NCBI GenBank assembly: GCA_021234155.1
Contig: JAJEKV010000061.1
Location: 1,759,950-1,823,949, forward strand
Source: Isoetes taiwanensis
Taxonomy: Eukaryota > Streptophyta > Lycopodiopsida > Isoetales > Isoetaceae
Length of the DNA: 64,000 nucleotides
Reading direction: 5' to 3'
Part shown: piece by piece, positions 24,812 through 36,013 of the stretch
Numbering within the stretch: position 1 is the stretch's first letter
Layout of the letters: each line of letters starts with the position of its first letter
The notes under the pieces: model-generated
Told to the model about the DNA's origin: nothing
The model's database searches: none
What the model saw: the letters and a program-made list of their open reading frames with translations, nothing else
Program-made: the position numbers and the translations under genes

Positions 24812-25097
24812 ATGTCGAAGCTAATTACTGCAGAAAGACGATCTTCCAGGTTGTCTACGAAAATCGATATGCCTAGTTAACCTCAACAACCTTCCAATTT
24901 GACTTCTGATTACAAAAACAAGAGGAAGGCAGCAACTAGGGTCATTCCAAGTTCTAAGAGGTGCCTGCTAGCAGAAGAACCTGAATTTGTGGAGGCCCAA
25001 CATGTCAGAGGCAAAGATGCAGAATACACTTTTAAAGATTTGAAAGAATTGATGGAACTAGAGTGGGGACCAAAAAACAAATGGGGATTTAAAGAAC
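24812..25097 (+). pseudogene. 5' part of a small gene split by a retroposon
   Basis: From ATG 24812 the frame begins MSKLITAERRSSRLSTK, meets a TAA at 24878, and continues in the same frame through a Lys/Arg-rich segment to ...GPKNKWGFKELF at 25097, where the poly(T) of the inserted retroposon begins. The continuation seems to be 27176-27512. No family recognised. The basic N-terminus could be a nuclear or DNA-binding tail, but that is a guess. It may itself be a transposon gene. Confidence 0.4.
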
Positions 25098-25313
25098 TTT
25101 TTTTTTTTTTTTTTTGAAGGACGTCAAACTTTATTAATAACACTCCATCATAATACATAATACAATCTTAGAGACGAGAATAAAACCCAAAGGACAATCG
25201 ATCCAACGAAGCGGGGCCACCCATCTAAGCATGACAGTATAATGCAGTTCACACTATTTTCCTCTCCTACAAAGAGAAGAATAATATATAATCATATTTA
25301 TAGAAAAGTTACT

Positions 25314-25751
25314 TTAACCAAGTCGAACTTCCACATCCATAAAATCATTAACAGCAACTTGATCTTCTCCCTGGTGTCTCAATGCCAATGAATCAGGGAC
25401 ATCCACTGTAATAATCATAGCAGATACTGGTGCTACAGAGTGAACTAAAGCAGATTGAGGAGTCGAGCTATTTTTGCGACGTGCAAGCTTCTTCAAGCGT
25501 GGAGTAGACCATCCTTCTTCCAATACTTCTTGCTTGTGCGCAATGTCCAGAAGACGAGAGTGTTGATCCTCATTAAGAGGGTCTACTGATATAGACTGAG
25601 ACGGAGATGCACTCAAAGAAGGCGATGGTGCAGAAATAGCTAGAGAAGAAGGCACACGAGCTGGTAATACTGGCGGATTAACTAGTGCAGAGGCAGATGG
25701 GGAAGAAGATGATACAACACGACACTCGAGTGAAGTGGTGCTATGTGACAT
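25314..25751 (-). CDS. LINE ORF1-like protein, C-terminal Ser/Pro-rich tail
   Basis: Follows the DUF4283-type segment in another frame. Ser/Ala/Pro-rich, with a short basic helix EEGWSTPRLKKLARRKN in the middle and an acidic end. GWSTP(x)nKK is a recurring C-terminal motif of plant LINE ORF1 and gag-like proteins as I remember them. Stop at 25314, then 3' untranslated sequence to the poly(A). Confidence 0.45.
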   Translation of the reverse strand: MSHSTTSLECRVVSSSSPSASALVNPPVLPARVPSSLAISAPSPSLSASPSQSISVDPLNEDQHSRLLDIAHKQEVLEEGWSTPRLKKLARRKNSSTPQSALVHSVAPVSAMIITVDVPDSLALRHQGEDQVAVNDFMDVEVRLG

Positions 25752-26356
25752 GGGATAGGAGCAATTGGGGAGGTAGAGACAAAAGTATGCCTAGACCTGT
25801 AAGTAGCGAAAGCCTCAACATTGGAAAACATCTTGGCAAGCTCAGGTCCATTAAGCAAACGCAGTTTGTACTTGAAAAAAAGTGGGCCACTTTTGACCAC
25901 TACTGACTGGGGAGTAGAGACACAAGTAGGAAGGGATACACAAATTCGAGGACCATTAACAATAGAATGGGCAAGATGCATATCCAATCCATTGGCAATA
26001 GCAATCATAAAATCAGACACTTGCAGTTCTAGTGGAAAATCCTCTAAAGTAAGCCAACAAGGCATGCGCAATGCACCAGACTTACTTGGCAAGAATCCAG
26101 GAGAATACACCTGATATAGAAGATAATGTCCCCAAAGAGGATCAACACCACGCTCCACAAGCCTGTCAACTGCAAGTGAAGAGTCAAACATGACCAGGAA
26201 GAGATTATTATCTTTATCCAAAACTTTTAGAGACACATAGTGAGGAAGACCTAGTCTCTGAAGGTGTGTTTTAGCCAGCATCCAACTCTCCTGAGATCCA
26301 AAAACTGTCCAGTGAAATGGCAAACAACTGCATGAGACACAAGGTTTTGAACACAC
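25682..26356 (-). CDS. LINE ORF1-like protein, DUF4283-type domain (frameshifted)
   Basis: Continues the preceding frame: LGLPHYVSLKVLDKDNNLFLV, then a strand with VDRLVERGVDPLWGHYLLYQ, RMPCWLTLEDFPLELQ and a C-terminal PICVSLPTC-like strand. This order (nucleic-acid-binding RRM-like fold, W-x-(T)LEDFPLEL motif) is typical of DUF4283 gag-like proteins encoded by plant LINE-related elements. Not functional as it stands because both ends change frame. Confidence 0.55.
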   Translation of the reverse strand: MCSKPCVSCSCLPFHWTVFGSQESWMLAKTHLQRLGLPHYVSLKVLDKDNNLFLVMFDSSLAVDRLVERGVDPLWGHYLLYQVYSPGFLPSKSGALRMPCWLTLEDFPLELQVSDFMIAIANGLDMHLAHSIVNGPRICVSLPTCVSTPQSVVVKSGPLFFKYKLRLLNGPELAKMFSNVEAFATYRSRHTFVSTSPIAPIPCHIAPLHSSVVLYHLLPHLPLH

Positions 26357-26970
26357 TGCAAATGAGCATTATGATCAATTTCGACAACCGGTAGGCCAGC
26401 CTGTGTAAAAGCATTTGAACACTGCTGTGTCTCATAGAATACACCTTCAGAAGGCAACTGAACATCCATATGATCATCTTGTACTTGTAACTCATTTAGG
26501 TACGAGCTCAATTCTTTCTTATTATTCTGTACCATAATATTCAATGCAGCAGATACATGAGCAGATTGCACACTAGATGTCAAATCACGTTTGATCCAAT
26601 CGCTAAATCGTGTAGAAGGCGTCCTAGCCACAACATCAGAAGAACCCCAAGGAGCAAAAGGAGCAGACACACTCCTAGCAGAAGTAGACAAACAAGAAGC
26701 AGAAGCAATAGTAGAAGTATTTACAGTGGTCTCTACTTGAGAAGTAGACAAAGGTGCAGATATAGAAAGAGGAGGAAAGTACTGCAAGCTTGTACTCATA
26801 TCAAGAAGAGAAGGGTCAAAAGAAAGAGGATTGAGGCGAGAATTATTAGGTAAATTAGGACGCGGCAAAGGAGAATTCATATCATGCGCAAAAGAAGAAG
26901 TAGAAGCACCACCTACCACTTTCTTGGCTGACGAAAGTGTTTCCGAACCTGGCAAACTAGGGTTTGCCAT
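26251..26970 (-). CDS. LINE ORF1-like protein, N-terminal part (frameshifted)
   Basis: Starts MANPSLPGSETLSSAKKVVG with ATG at 26968-26970. The first ~130 residues are Ser/Pro/Thr-rich and look unstructured; then comes a segment with VVCHFTGQFLDLRRVGCWLK, which reads like the start of the RRM-like gag domain (DUF4283 type) of plant LINE ORF1 proteins. The frame leaves this domain by a frameshift around 26280-26340, after which the same domain continues in the frame of 25682-26356. Confidence 0.5.
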   Translation of the reverse strand: MANPSLPGSETLSSAKKVVGGASTSSFAHDMNSPLPRPNLPNNSRLNPLSFDPSLLDMSTSLQYFPPLSISAPLSTSQVETTVNTSTIASASCLSTSARSVSAPFAPWGSSDVVARTPSTRFSDWIKRDLTSSVQSAHVSAALNIMVQNNKKELSSYLNELQVQDDHMDVQLPSEGVFYETQQCSNAFTQAGLPVVEIDHNAHLQCVQNLVSHAVVCHFTGQFLDLRRVGCWLKHTFRD

Positions 26971-27175
26971 GGTAGCCGAAATCTGTAAACTCCAAATCTG
27001 GCCCAGATAGAAACAATAAAACTTAATGAATTATACGCCAATGGAAAGCTCACATCTCTAGCTTTCCAACGCACTAAAAAACACCCGAATCTGACACTCG
27101 AGCTAGCAGTTATGAAAAAAACCGCGTCGAGACCCTACATGGCGGCCATCACAGCGCCCATGCTTCCGTCAAACC

Positions 27176-27512
27176 TCTTGTGAAGCCGCCTTGGAAAAAG
27201 ACCTTTTATGATATGTATGAGATGGTTTTTGGGAAGAGAAAGGTCACAAATCGGCATGTACCAGAGTGCTTTGCCCGAGCTTTTGCCTTGGGTTTATATG
27301 GAAGACAGATTAATTGGGACAGCTTCAAGGCTTTAGCTAAGGATCTATCCAAATCTGGATACAAGGATTCCTCCTTGACAGAAGATATTGCTGCTTCAAA
27401 ATGTACGAGTCATAAAGGTGTGAAGCAGCCAGCTTGCTATTCCAATGAAGAGATAAAAACATTCCAAGATGTCCTGGAGGCCAGTTGTAAATCATTATAT
27501 CAGCTACAATAG
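27176..27512 (+). pseudogene. 3' part of the small gene split by the retroposon
   Basis: Frame KPPWKKTFYDMYEMVFGKRK...YGRQINWDSFKALAKDLSKSGY...SLYQLQ-stop. It resumes immediately after the retroposon's 5' end and is otherwise open, so it is the natural continuation of 24812-25097. Helix-rich and basic; no known domain recognised. Confidence 0.4.
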
Positions 27513-27653
27513 TAAATAGTTTGATTATTCAAAAGAGGCAGGTGGCAGAACAAATACTAAAACTTAAAGGAAGAAAAGAAGCACATGAGGGTGAATTGAA
27601 AGAGGCCTCTGACTGTTTCTCGGGCAGATAATGGTGAAAAGGTAGATGTATCT
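27513..27653. other. Short spacer, nothing seen
   Basis: Sequence between the split gene's stop and the left inverted repeat; no feature recognised. Confidence 0.5.
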
Positions 27654-27751
27654 AGAACTCCTATTCACAATATGCAAGTACTTGTTGTGTCTTCCTCCCT
27701 TAACAAACTGGTCGCCCCCTTAATATATACCATGCACCCATTTTATCATTA

Positions 27752-28283
<532 letters not shown>

Positions 28284-30071
28284 TACAAAAAATTTATCGC
28301 GGCAGTAACAATTTCTCTTCTCCAACCCGCTGCAAAAGGAGTTTTGTGCTAAGTCGAATAGATGTCAATTTTGGACATCCTTGAGATGCGACGAAAGAGA
28401 TGTATGCTGATTGCAGTTCACACACTGTGAGGCAAGTCAAGACATGCCTGTTCGACCCCATATTCTTTGCAAGAATGGTCTATAGTGCCCAACATAGAAT
28501 ATTCCCCATAAACTACTGCAATCTAATGGCCTTGAAAAAATTCAGAACACGAGAAATGATAATACACTCCACAAATAATGGAATATTACAAACTGCCTAT
28601 ATGTAGAGATGAGACAAATAGTAAGTAGATTTCAAAGTTAGTTACAGTTTGTGTACATTACAGTTTGTACATGACCACTTATACCGACAAACTAAGGGTC
28701 TCTAGCCAAGTGGATGGGCATGACTCCCTTAAAAAATGTGACAAAAATCAGAATCTACTTTCGTGTCAAAGAGTGGTCATATGAGACAGGCAAGAAGCTT
28801 CTCAAGGAGCAACTATAGTCTCTGACGTAAGCTTGGTAAACCACAGTATTGCCATTTTTGATGACACTCAATCTACGCTCATAATGAATAAAGGAACTTG
28901 GAACACGCATTTTGGCACTGATCACCTTATCAAGGGCAAGGGATTCACCCTGGAGAATACGATGGAGGACATTATAACATTAGTAAAAAAAATGATGATG
29001 ATGAAGAAGAAGAAGAAATTTTAAACTCCTGGGACTTACATGCTTGAAGTTATTAACATAACTTGAACCATAAAAAATTGGGATGCCCATCATTTAACTA
29101 GCTAGAACCTACATTTGTTGTTGATATTGTTACCATCTAGTGCTCCGAAATGCTCCAAAATGCGCATTAGACTCTTCATTACTATCGGGAGCTCCAAAAT
29201 TATTTGGGGGCCTACAGTTATTGGTTGCCCCACTAGGTGCTCCATAAATATTGGAAATCCCATCCCATAAACATTTGGAGGCCAATAAGGCGCGGCTAGA
29301 TAACCATTATATGGCCAAAATTTAATGGGTGTTCTGCTAATATTAACATTGGTTTAACATAACTTACCTGAACCATTGAAATTGCGATGCCCCTAATTTA
29401 AATAGCTGGAACCGTAGATAGATGAGATGCGCATTTGACTGGATGGCTCAGATTGTTTCCCCAAAGGTTATTCCTCTGCTATGAAATTTCCTGAGACAAA
29501 GATGCTTATGCAAGTATTTGGACTTGGAGCCAGCAGAATGCTTTGCATCGTGCATCCTTGCACCGAGTAAGATAAAGCCAACCTGATTTGGCTACTATCA
29601 GGCCAGATTTGTGGATTACCGGCTAAATTTGAAGACCCATAAAGCAAAACATGGTTCAGAGGTCGATTTTGAGATCCATAAAGCAAAACCCAGTTGAGAA
29701 GTTTAATTTGATGCTCTGAGGCCCAATTTGTAGGTTCGCAGTTGAAGATTTCTAGGCTGTAGACATAGGACCACCCTGTAGGTGGATAGAGCCCCTTCAA
29801 AGTTCATAGATAATAGGCTCTATTCACAGAGTCGTAGGGTTTTTGCCTCAGAAATATTAAGCTTGAAGTGATTCCAATCTACACATCAAAAACATAAAAA
29901 TATGCCATACCCGAGTTAAAGAGAAATAAACCTGTATGAATAAGCTGGGCTCACACGACCCTGCTAAGCTCTGTGACAATAGAGAGATTCTCCACTTTCC
30001 ACAGAAACAAAACACATCAGAAGGAAATAATCGCCTGAGAATAGAGCTGGAATGAGCAAGAGGTTAGTTCC
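28284..30071. other. Interior of the inverted-repeat element, no gene identified
   Basis: Contains short frames only. A ~48-bp imperfect direct repeat lies at about 29620-29700 (AAAGCAAAAC, CCATAAAGCAAAAC). A short ATG/AAG-rich low-complexity tract lies near 28990-29020. Confidence 0.35.
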
Positions 30072-30434
30072 TTGAGCATTTGGGGTTCATTATTTGAACA
30101 AATCTGCAGAAAAAGAGATGACAATGAGCGACGAGGCAGGGGCAGTGCTAAAAAAATCGGCGAGCAATCTGCGAGACTTTTGGATCAGATAATGGAGAGG
30201 CAGGGGAGCAGGTACAACGGAAATGCAACAACGGCGATAAGCAGCAGAAGGGACATATTTGGGAACAATTTTTTCGCGTGTTTTCCAGGCAGAAGGCGCT
30301 CGTCGATGCAACTCCTTCCCAAGCTAGTGCTCAGCTCAAGCGGCCGGAAGGTAGCCAAGATGGTTTTTTCCATTTTATTTTCTTTGGCTTTTTTTTCCCT
30401 ATTTTTTTCCCCCGGAAATACGTGGCGATTTTAG
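30072..30434 (+). CDS. Hypothetical small protein
   Basis: 120-codon frame near the right end of the inverted-repeat element. N-terminal half is Arg-rich (KRDDNERRGRGSAKK...), and near the C-terminus is a strongly hydrophobic stretch (VFSILFSLAFFSLFF) that could be a membrane segment. No family recognised; the hydrophobic run is encoded by T-rich low-complexity DNA and may be fortuitous. Confidence 0.2.
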   Translation: MSIWGSLFEQICRKRDDNERRGRGSAKKIGEQSARLLDQIMERQGSRYNGNATTAISSRRDIFGNNFFACFPGRRRSSMQLLPKLVLSSSGRKVAKMVFSILFSLAFFSLFFSPGNTWRF

Positions 30435-30577
30435 GAGCAAGCATCAACCTGAATATGCCTAAAGCATCTTGCCCATGAGAGTTATATATGTTAAGAAAAG
30501 GGGTGCATGGTATATATAAGGGAGCGACCATTTGTTAAGGGAGGAAGACACAACAAGTACTTGCATATTGTGAATAG

Positions 30578-31034
30578 GAGTTGATGGACGGTGAATAGTG
30601 ATTTTTGGGCCAAGATATACTTTGAAGTTGAAAAGGCCTTTTATCTATTTAAAGGGCTACACTCAATATAATATAGGCTACAAAGGCCATAGGATATTTA
30701 AAAGTAACTTTACTTTTATACCAAGGGATATCAACGACTACATATATGAGAGGCTAAAGCATAATTCTTATTCCTTTCTTTGCCTCATATTATTTACCAT
30801 TGTTTTGATCTGTGGCTACTTGATGTAGCAAGACTAGCCTAGATGCAAGTAAGCCAGAGCCAGTTGCCATGAATGCCTGTAATTGCCATGTTTGCATAAC
30901 CCTGTGGACCTGGTTGGGCGGTTAACAGTGTAATATAATCTGTGTATCTGAGATAAATAATATATTCGGATCTTGTTTTGCAATTATGATGTTGTTACGC
31001 AGTTATTTAGCTTCCCATACTCAATGAACCATAT
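30578..31034. other. No gene identified
   Basis: AT-rich, with several AATATA/AATAAT runs; no coding region, RNA gene or clear repeat recognised. Confidence 0.4.
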
Positions 31035-31425
<391 letters not shown>

Positions 31426-31529
31426 GATTTTATACAAGTTATTACTGCTATTGTTTACACCATGGACAACGAATGCAAAGTCTCATAAAAATGCTTCCAA
31501 TATAATATACAGGTCTGATGCGGTACAAT

Positions 31530-31795
31530 TGGCAATAAATGTTAGTCTAGAAGATAACTTCACTTTGTAGCAGAGACTACTTTTTGAAAAACTCCGGCCC
31601 AGTAATCAGGTTCACAAAACTCTCCTCCAAATTTATTACAAGCCTCACCAGGAAATACTCTGCACAAAATAGAGATTGAAAGTAAATCTTGGTATGAATA
31701 TAGAAAATGTTGACAAATCTAGCTTATGTCTTGGGTTGTAAGTATCCCAAATACTCTCGATCAGGCTCTTCTTCAGAAGCGCTCTGCTCTGATGA
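31530..31795 (-). pseudogene. LIR1 3'-end pseudogene (copy A)
   Basis: On - this copy keeps the last LIR1 exon, still open: VFPGEACNKFGGEFCEPDYW...SATK-stop. It also keeps the end of the middle exon (EPDREYLGYLQPKT). The splice donor between them has changed from GTAAGC to ATAAGC, and all sequence upstream of the middle exon's end is absent, where the duplication stops near 31795. It cannot make LIR1. Confidence 0.85.
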
Positions 31796-32559
31796 TTTAA
31801 TATTGAATATGCTTACTTCTTTCTTCCCAAATATTTTGTCATTTCATGATCAATTTGTTCTGCCCTTTATCAGCTCGACTCCAGTGTCTTTCTCTAGTCT
31901 CATGCCTCTTCCACCTTGTTGACCTACTTCTTTGCACAGCTCAAGTTGCGTCATTGGTCTGTCTCATGCAGTTGCATGTTTACTAATATCCACCTTACAT
32001 GTCGTCACATTTTTTGCCGCATTGGTTTCTATTCCTTATAGTTCATGAAATCAATTGTGCTGGAAATCAAAATGTCAAACAAGAAATTCCATTAGAAATA
32101 TTTGCATTTGGAATATTTATTATATCACTAAACCATCAAAATCAATGTCAAACTCGAATTTCTAATGAACTGTGAACAGTGGTCATTGCATTTTTCACGT
32201 CAAACAAAAAACATCGAACTTATTCAAGTCGAAACTCCTTATATCAGTTCTTCTACGGTCGTTTTTTTTTTACGGTCGTTGGTCATCTGCACCGACTCCT
32301 AGATTCATGTTCTCATGACCACCTATCCGATGTCACTGTTCACCGACCTCTATGCTCTGAATTCCAAATATATATACTTATTTAACTTTCAATGTATAAC
32401 ATAATACCATGGTTCCATGGTCATAAATTTATCTCTACAATTATTCTACGATTCAAATGATTCTTCATTCCCCCTTTGTGAAATAATTTTCTGTATCTGT
32501 TTCTGTTGTCTCTGCCGTATTCAAGTTTCCTAAACTTTGAATACCGATCTTTTCTTTTA

Positions 32560-32925
32560 AAAAATTAAATCTTTTGGCTCTCTCAAGGCCTTTGTCAAGA
32601 CGTCTGCAACTTGTTCCTCTGTTTTCACATACTTCACTAAAATACAGCCTTTCTAAACTAGATCCCTGACAAAATGTTGTTTCAATTCAATATGCTTAGT
32701 CCTCTCATGTGATATAGGGTTTTGTGTCATTTCCATACGAATTGTACTGTCTGTAAAGAGTTCTACTAGATCTTGGCTGCCGAAATCTAGTTCTGTCAAC
32801 ATTCTTTGCATCCATACTGTTTCTTTGGCAACTAAGGCAGTAGCATAATATTCTGCTTCAGCACTTGAGAGTGCCACAGATGATTGTTTCTTGCATTTCC
32901 AGCTAACGGGATTTCCTCCAAGCAA
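32560..32925 (-). pseudogene. copia RNase H fragment
   Basis: Reads LGGNPVSWKCKKQSSVALSS, AEAEYYA, then LFTDSTI and HERTKHIELKQHFVRDLV, followed by a stop and, in the same frame, KGCILVKYVKTEEQVADVLTKAL. SSAEAEY and KHI(E/D) followed by ADxLTK are the standard copia RNase H signatures. One Gln codon has become a stop. Confidence 0.88.
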
Positions 32926-33085
32926 GAGTATATAACCCGAAGTTGAATGCCTATCATCTAAATCTCCTGCCTAATCTACATCTGCAAATGCCTATAAATT
33001 ACAACATGCTCCTTTGTAACAAATTCCAATATCTTGTGTGCCTTTCATCTTAAAATTCTCTTAGCGGCCATCCAATGCTGCCTTC

Positions 33086-33788
33086 TTAGATTGTTATTAT
33101 TCTACTCAGTAAATTTACTGTAAAACCAATGTCAGGACGTGTCCCACTAGTCAAATAAAGTAAACAGCCTATAAGTTCCCTGTATGGACATGTACTCACA
33201 TATTGCATCTCTGCATTTGTCTTCCGAGACATCTCAATGTTTATTTTATGCCCTGGTACCAAAGGAGTATTGGTTGTGTTGCAGTTACTCATTTTGAATC
33301 TCTTCAGCATTCCATTGATGTTTCCAGCTTGAGTTAACTGTAGTATTTTCCTTTTTCTGTCTCTTGTAACTTCAATTCTAACTTTTTTTTTTTAATTCTC
33401 CCAAGTCTTCCATCTTAACTCTTATACAATCATCTATGTATGATGCAATTATACAAAAAATATTGTTCTGCCTGAACATGTAAAGGTTTCCATCCGATAT
33501 CAGTTTTACAAACCCTTTTTCAATCAAATATCTATCCATGCACTTGTATCATAGTCTTGCTGCCTGCTTCAACCTATACATGACCCTTCTTAATTTCCAA
33601 ACATTGTCCCCTTTTTCCTCATATCCTGGAGCATGTCTCATAAATATTTCCTCTTCAAGTTCAGTATTCAAAAACGTAGTGCACACGTCCATGTGATGTA
33701 TTTCAAAATCCAAAGCATTTGCCAGTGCCAAAAGCATCCTAATACTTGACATTTTCACTATAGGTGAAGAAGTATCGTTATAATCCAC
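33086..33788 (-). pseudogene. copia reverse transcriptase fragments
   Basis: 33788-33549 reads SSPIVKMSSIRMLLALANAL, IHHMDVCTTFLNTELEEEIF and VWKLRRVMYRLKQAARL, the N-terminal part of the copia reverse transcriptase (MDVxTAFLxG, YGLKQ region). Between, at about 33450, is SYIDDCI, the catalytic YxDD box. 33310-33086 reads NTPLVPG...YRELIGCLLYLTSGTRP, the thumb and connection region. Frames are broken between the three. Confidence 0.85.
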
Positions 33789-33989
33789 TCCTCTCTTTTG
33801 GGAGAATCCCTGTGCGACTAATCTCGTTTTAAATTTTTGCTTACCATCTGGTAATGTTTTGATTTTATAAATCCACTTGTTGCCAACAATGTTCCTACCC
33901 TCTGGTTTCTTTACTACATATAGGTCCCTGTCCTTTTAAAGGACATCATTTCTTCTTCTATTGCATTCTTCCACATGTTGCTTTGTTTG

Positions 33990-35068
33990 TCATTTATAGC
34001 TTACTTCAAAATTGAGTAGAACATTATCTTCTATCACAGTCATAAGTGCATGGGTAGTCTCCCCTGGTTCTTCAAACCTTTTGCTTCTTCCCCCTTTTTC
34101 TCTTCCTAACGTATCAATAAAAATGCCTTTGTTGGCCAACTCAATTTTTAGCCTTTCCCCCTCACTTCTTTTCTTTTTTGTGGATTTCAGAGGGATTGTT
34201 CCAACACCTTCTATTTCAATGCCACCATTGTTCATGTCATTTGGTCCAGTCACCTTTAAAAACTCATCTAGATCTCGCCCAGCCGACTCACTGTTCTGCA
34301 CATCACCATCACTGTCATAATTCATGATGTTCATTTTCTGCTCCAAATTTGTTTCATTTTGTGTAGGATCTTTCACGTTCTTTGTCATTAGATCACTATC
34401 TTTATACAGTTGTCCTTCTGCAAACTTAATCTCTGCTAGTGATTATACTTTTGTTTTGTGGCTTATATAATCTGTATCCTTTTGCTTTCTCATCATAGCC
34501 AACCAGGTATGCAATTTCAGTTCGATCATCGAGTTTTTGCCTTGTTTCCTCTGGTAGGTGCATGTATGCCAAGCATCCGTAAGCTTTAAACCTTTCATAG
34601 TCAGATGTCCTTTTTTATTACAGTTCTTCCAGAATCTTTCCATCAATGCTTGCAGAGGGCAGTTAATTTTGGATATACATTGTTGTTTTTTAAGCTTCCT
34701 CCCACAATTAGTTAGTCAAACCTGAATGTTTGAGCATTGCCCTTACGGCGTTCAAACAAGTTCTGTTTGAATCTTTTTGAAATGTATTCGCCACCTCTGT
34801 CTAACCATAGACATTTTACCTTTTTTCCAGTTTATCTTTCAACCTCTGCCATGTAATTCTTAAATGCATTCAAGGCTTCACTCTTTTTTAACAAGCAGTA
34901 ACACTTTGCCTTTCGTGTAAAATCATCTATAAATGTGATGAAATACCTCCTTCCTTTTAGGCTTCTAATGTTCAATGGTCCACAAATATCAGTGTGGATC
35001 AAGTCTAAAACGCATTTTGCCCTCTTTATCCTTTTTGGGAATGGTAATCTAGTACTCTTTTCCAACAT
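33990..35068 (-). pseudogene. copia integrase fragments
   Basis: 35068-34832 reads MLEKSTRLPFPKRIKRAKCV, then DLIHTDICGPLNIRS and YFITFIDDFTRKA, the start of the integrase catalytic core (first Asp in HTDICGP). Around 34640-34440 a frame with AYGCLAYMHLPEETRQKLDD gives the end of the integrase. 34388-33990 is an acidic and basic linker before the reverse transcriptase. Several frame changes. Confidence 0.85.
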
Positions 35069-35092
35069 GCATCCCTTGCAATCTTTATCTTT

Positions 35093-35505
35093 ATCTTGCG
35101 AGAAGCGAGACTATGTGCCTGTTGCCAGTTACAGGTTATTGAAGATGAAAGCCATACTCTTCTGAGTTGCCCTGCTTTTGAGATAGTCCGGAATCATTTT
35201 TTGACCTTAGCATTCCATTCCACGCTTCCACAACTTCTCAGAGCACCATCTGTGCATGACTTGGCATTATACATACTTGAGGTTCTAGATAAACGTCTGC
35301 AATTACTGAGCCCTCAGTAGTCATTATCTCTGCTTGTCTAGTATCATCATTACTGCAAAGGTTTTTCCCTTGAAAACCTTTCGAGGCAGGGGTTTTTTAA
35401 TCCTAGTAGTAATGATTGTACTAGCCCATTATATGGGTCCCATGACCTATTGGTCTCCGTGGACGTTAAAAAAACTATTCTATTCTATTCTATTCTATTC
35501 TATTT
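35093..35505 (+). mobile_element. LINE 3' end inserted in the copia element
   Basis: + strand, opposite to copia. Encodes the LINE C-terminus with the zinc-knuckle-like CxxCQ...EDESHTLLSCPAF (35100-35320, stop TAG), then a 3' untranslated part with the hairpin-forming AGGTTTTTCCCTTGAAAACC (35358-35377) and CATTATATGGGTCCCATGACC. It ends in GGACGTTAAAA (35461-35471) and a (TATTC)n tail. On both sides the copia GAG-pre-integrase sequence resumes (VGYIHNE before, DKDCKGC after, on -), so this is a 5'-truncated insertion. Target duplication not resolved. Confidence 0.78.
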
Positions 35506-36013
35506 TCATTGTGAATGTATCCTACTTTGTTAAGTGCCTTGACTATATTTATGCCAGTGTGTCCCAAACGCTCATCCCATAATCTAAAGATTCAATGGCT
35601 ACACTGTTAACTATCAGAATCTATGTTCAGCATGCATTTCAAATAAATCACCAACTCTTTTTGCCAAAAAACAGATTTTATTATCCTTCATGATTTTATA
35701 TACGTAACACTGTTGCAAATTAAACGGAAGTGTTGCATCACTCCCATTTCAAAGATTCCCTTTAGAAAAACACCATGCTTTAAAAACTGATCATTTTTTA
35801 AAGAAGTTGGGAATTTCAAAAGGAACAAAATATTTTAACCTAGCACTTGAAAATGGCAAAATTTTAGACTTTAGTACACAGTCACTGTAACTAGGAATTC
35901 GAAGACATCTAAATAAGATAGAAAGAATAGTAATTATATTATTAAATTTTTTTTAGTACATCAAATTCGGCAATAATTTATAGCCAATAATAAATAATCT
36001 AGCACAAGACATG

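Larger units (their letters stand above)
25098..27175 (-). mobile_element. Poly(A)-tailed retroposon carrying only an ORF1-like gene
   Basis: On - the element runs from about 27175 to a tail of about 18 A (25098-25115), with AATAAA a few bases upstream (TTAATAAAGTTTGACGTC). The 5' untranslated part holds GCGTTGGAAAGC..., wording also met at 55.78 kb. One long gag-like frame, now split by frameshifts, fills the middle; no reverse transcriptase or endonuclease follows. The expected target duplication could not be found by eye. This is the form expected of a non-autonomous, LINE-mobilised element similar in plan to mammalian HAL1 (ORF1 plus 3' end). Confidence 0.6.
31796..35935 (-). mobile_element. 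Decayed Ty1/copia retrotransposon
   Basis: Domains in - order: protease/GAG-pre-integrase remnants (35.9-35.5 kb), integrase (35.07-34.4 kb), reverse transcriptase (33.8-33.1 kb), RNase H (32.93-32.56 kb). The order integrase before reverse transcriptase is the mark of copia elements. A polypurine tract AAAGGGGGAATGAAG lies near 32480 (on -), after which 3' LTR-like sequence runs towards about 31.8 kb. No matching 5' LTR was found beyond 35.9 kb. Many stops and frameshifts; a LINE 3' end sits inside it at about 35093-35505. Confidence 0.85.
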
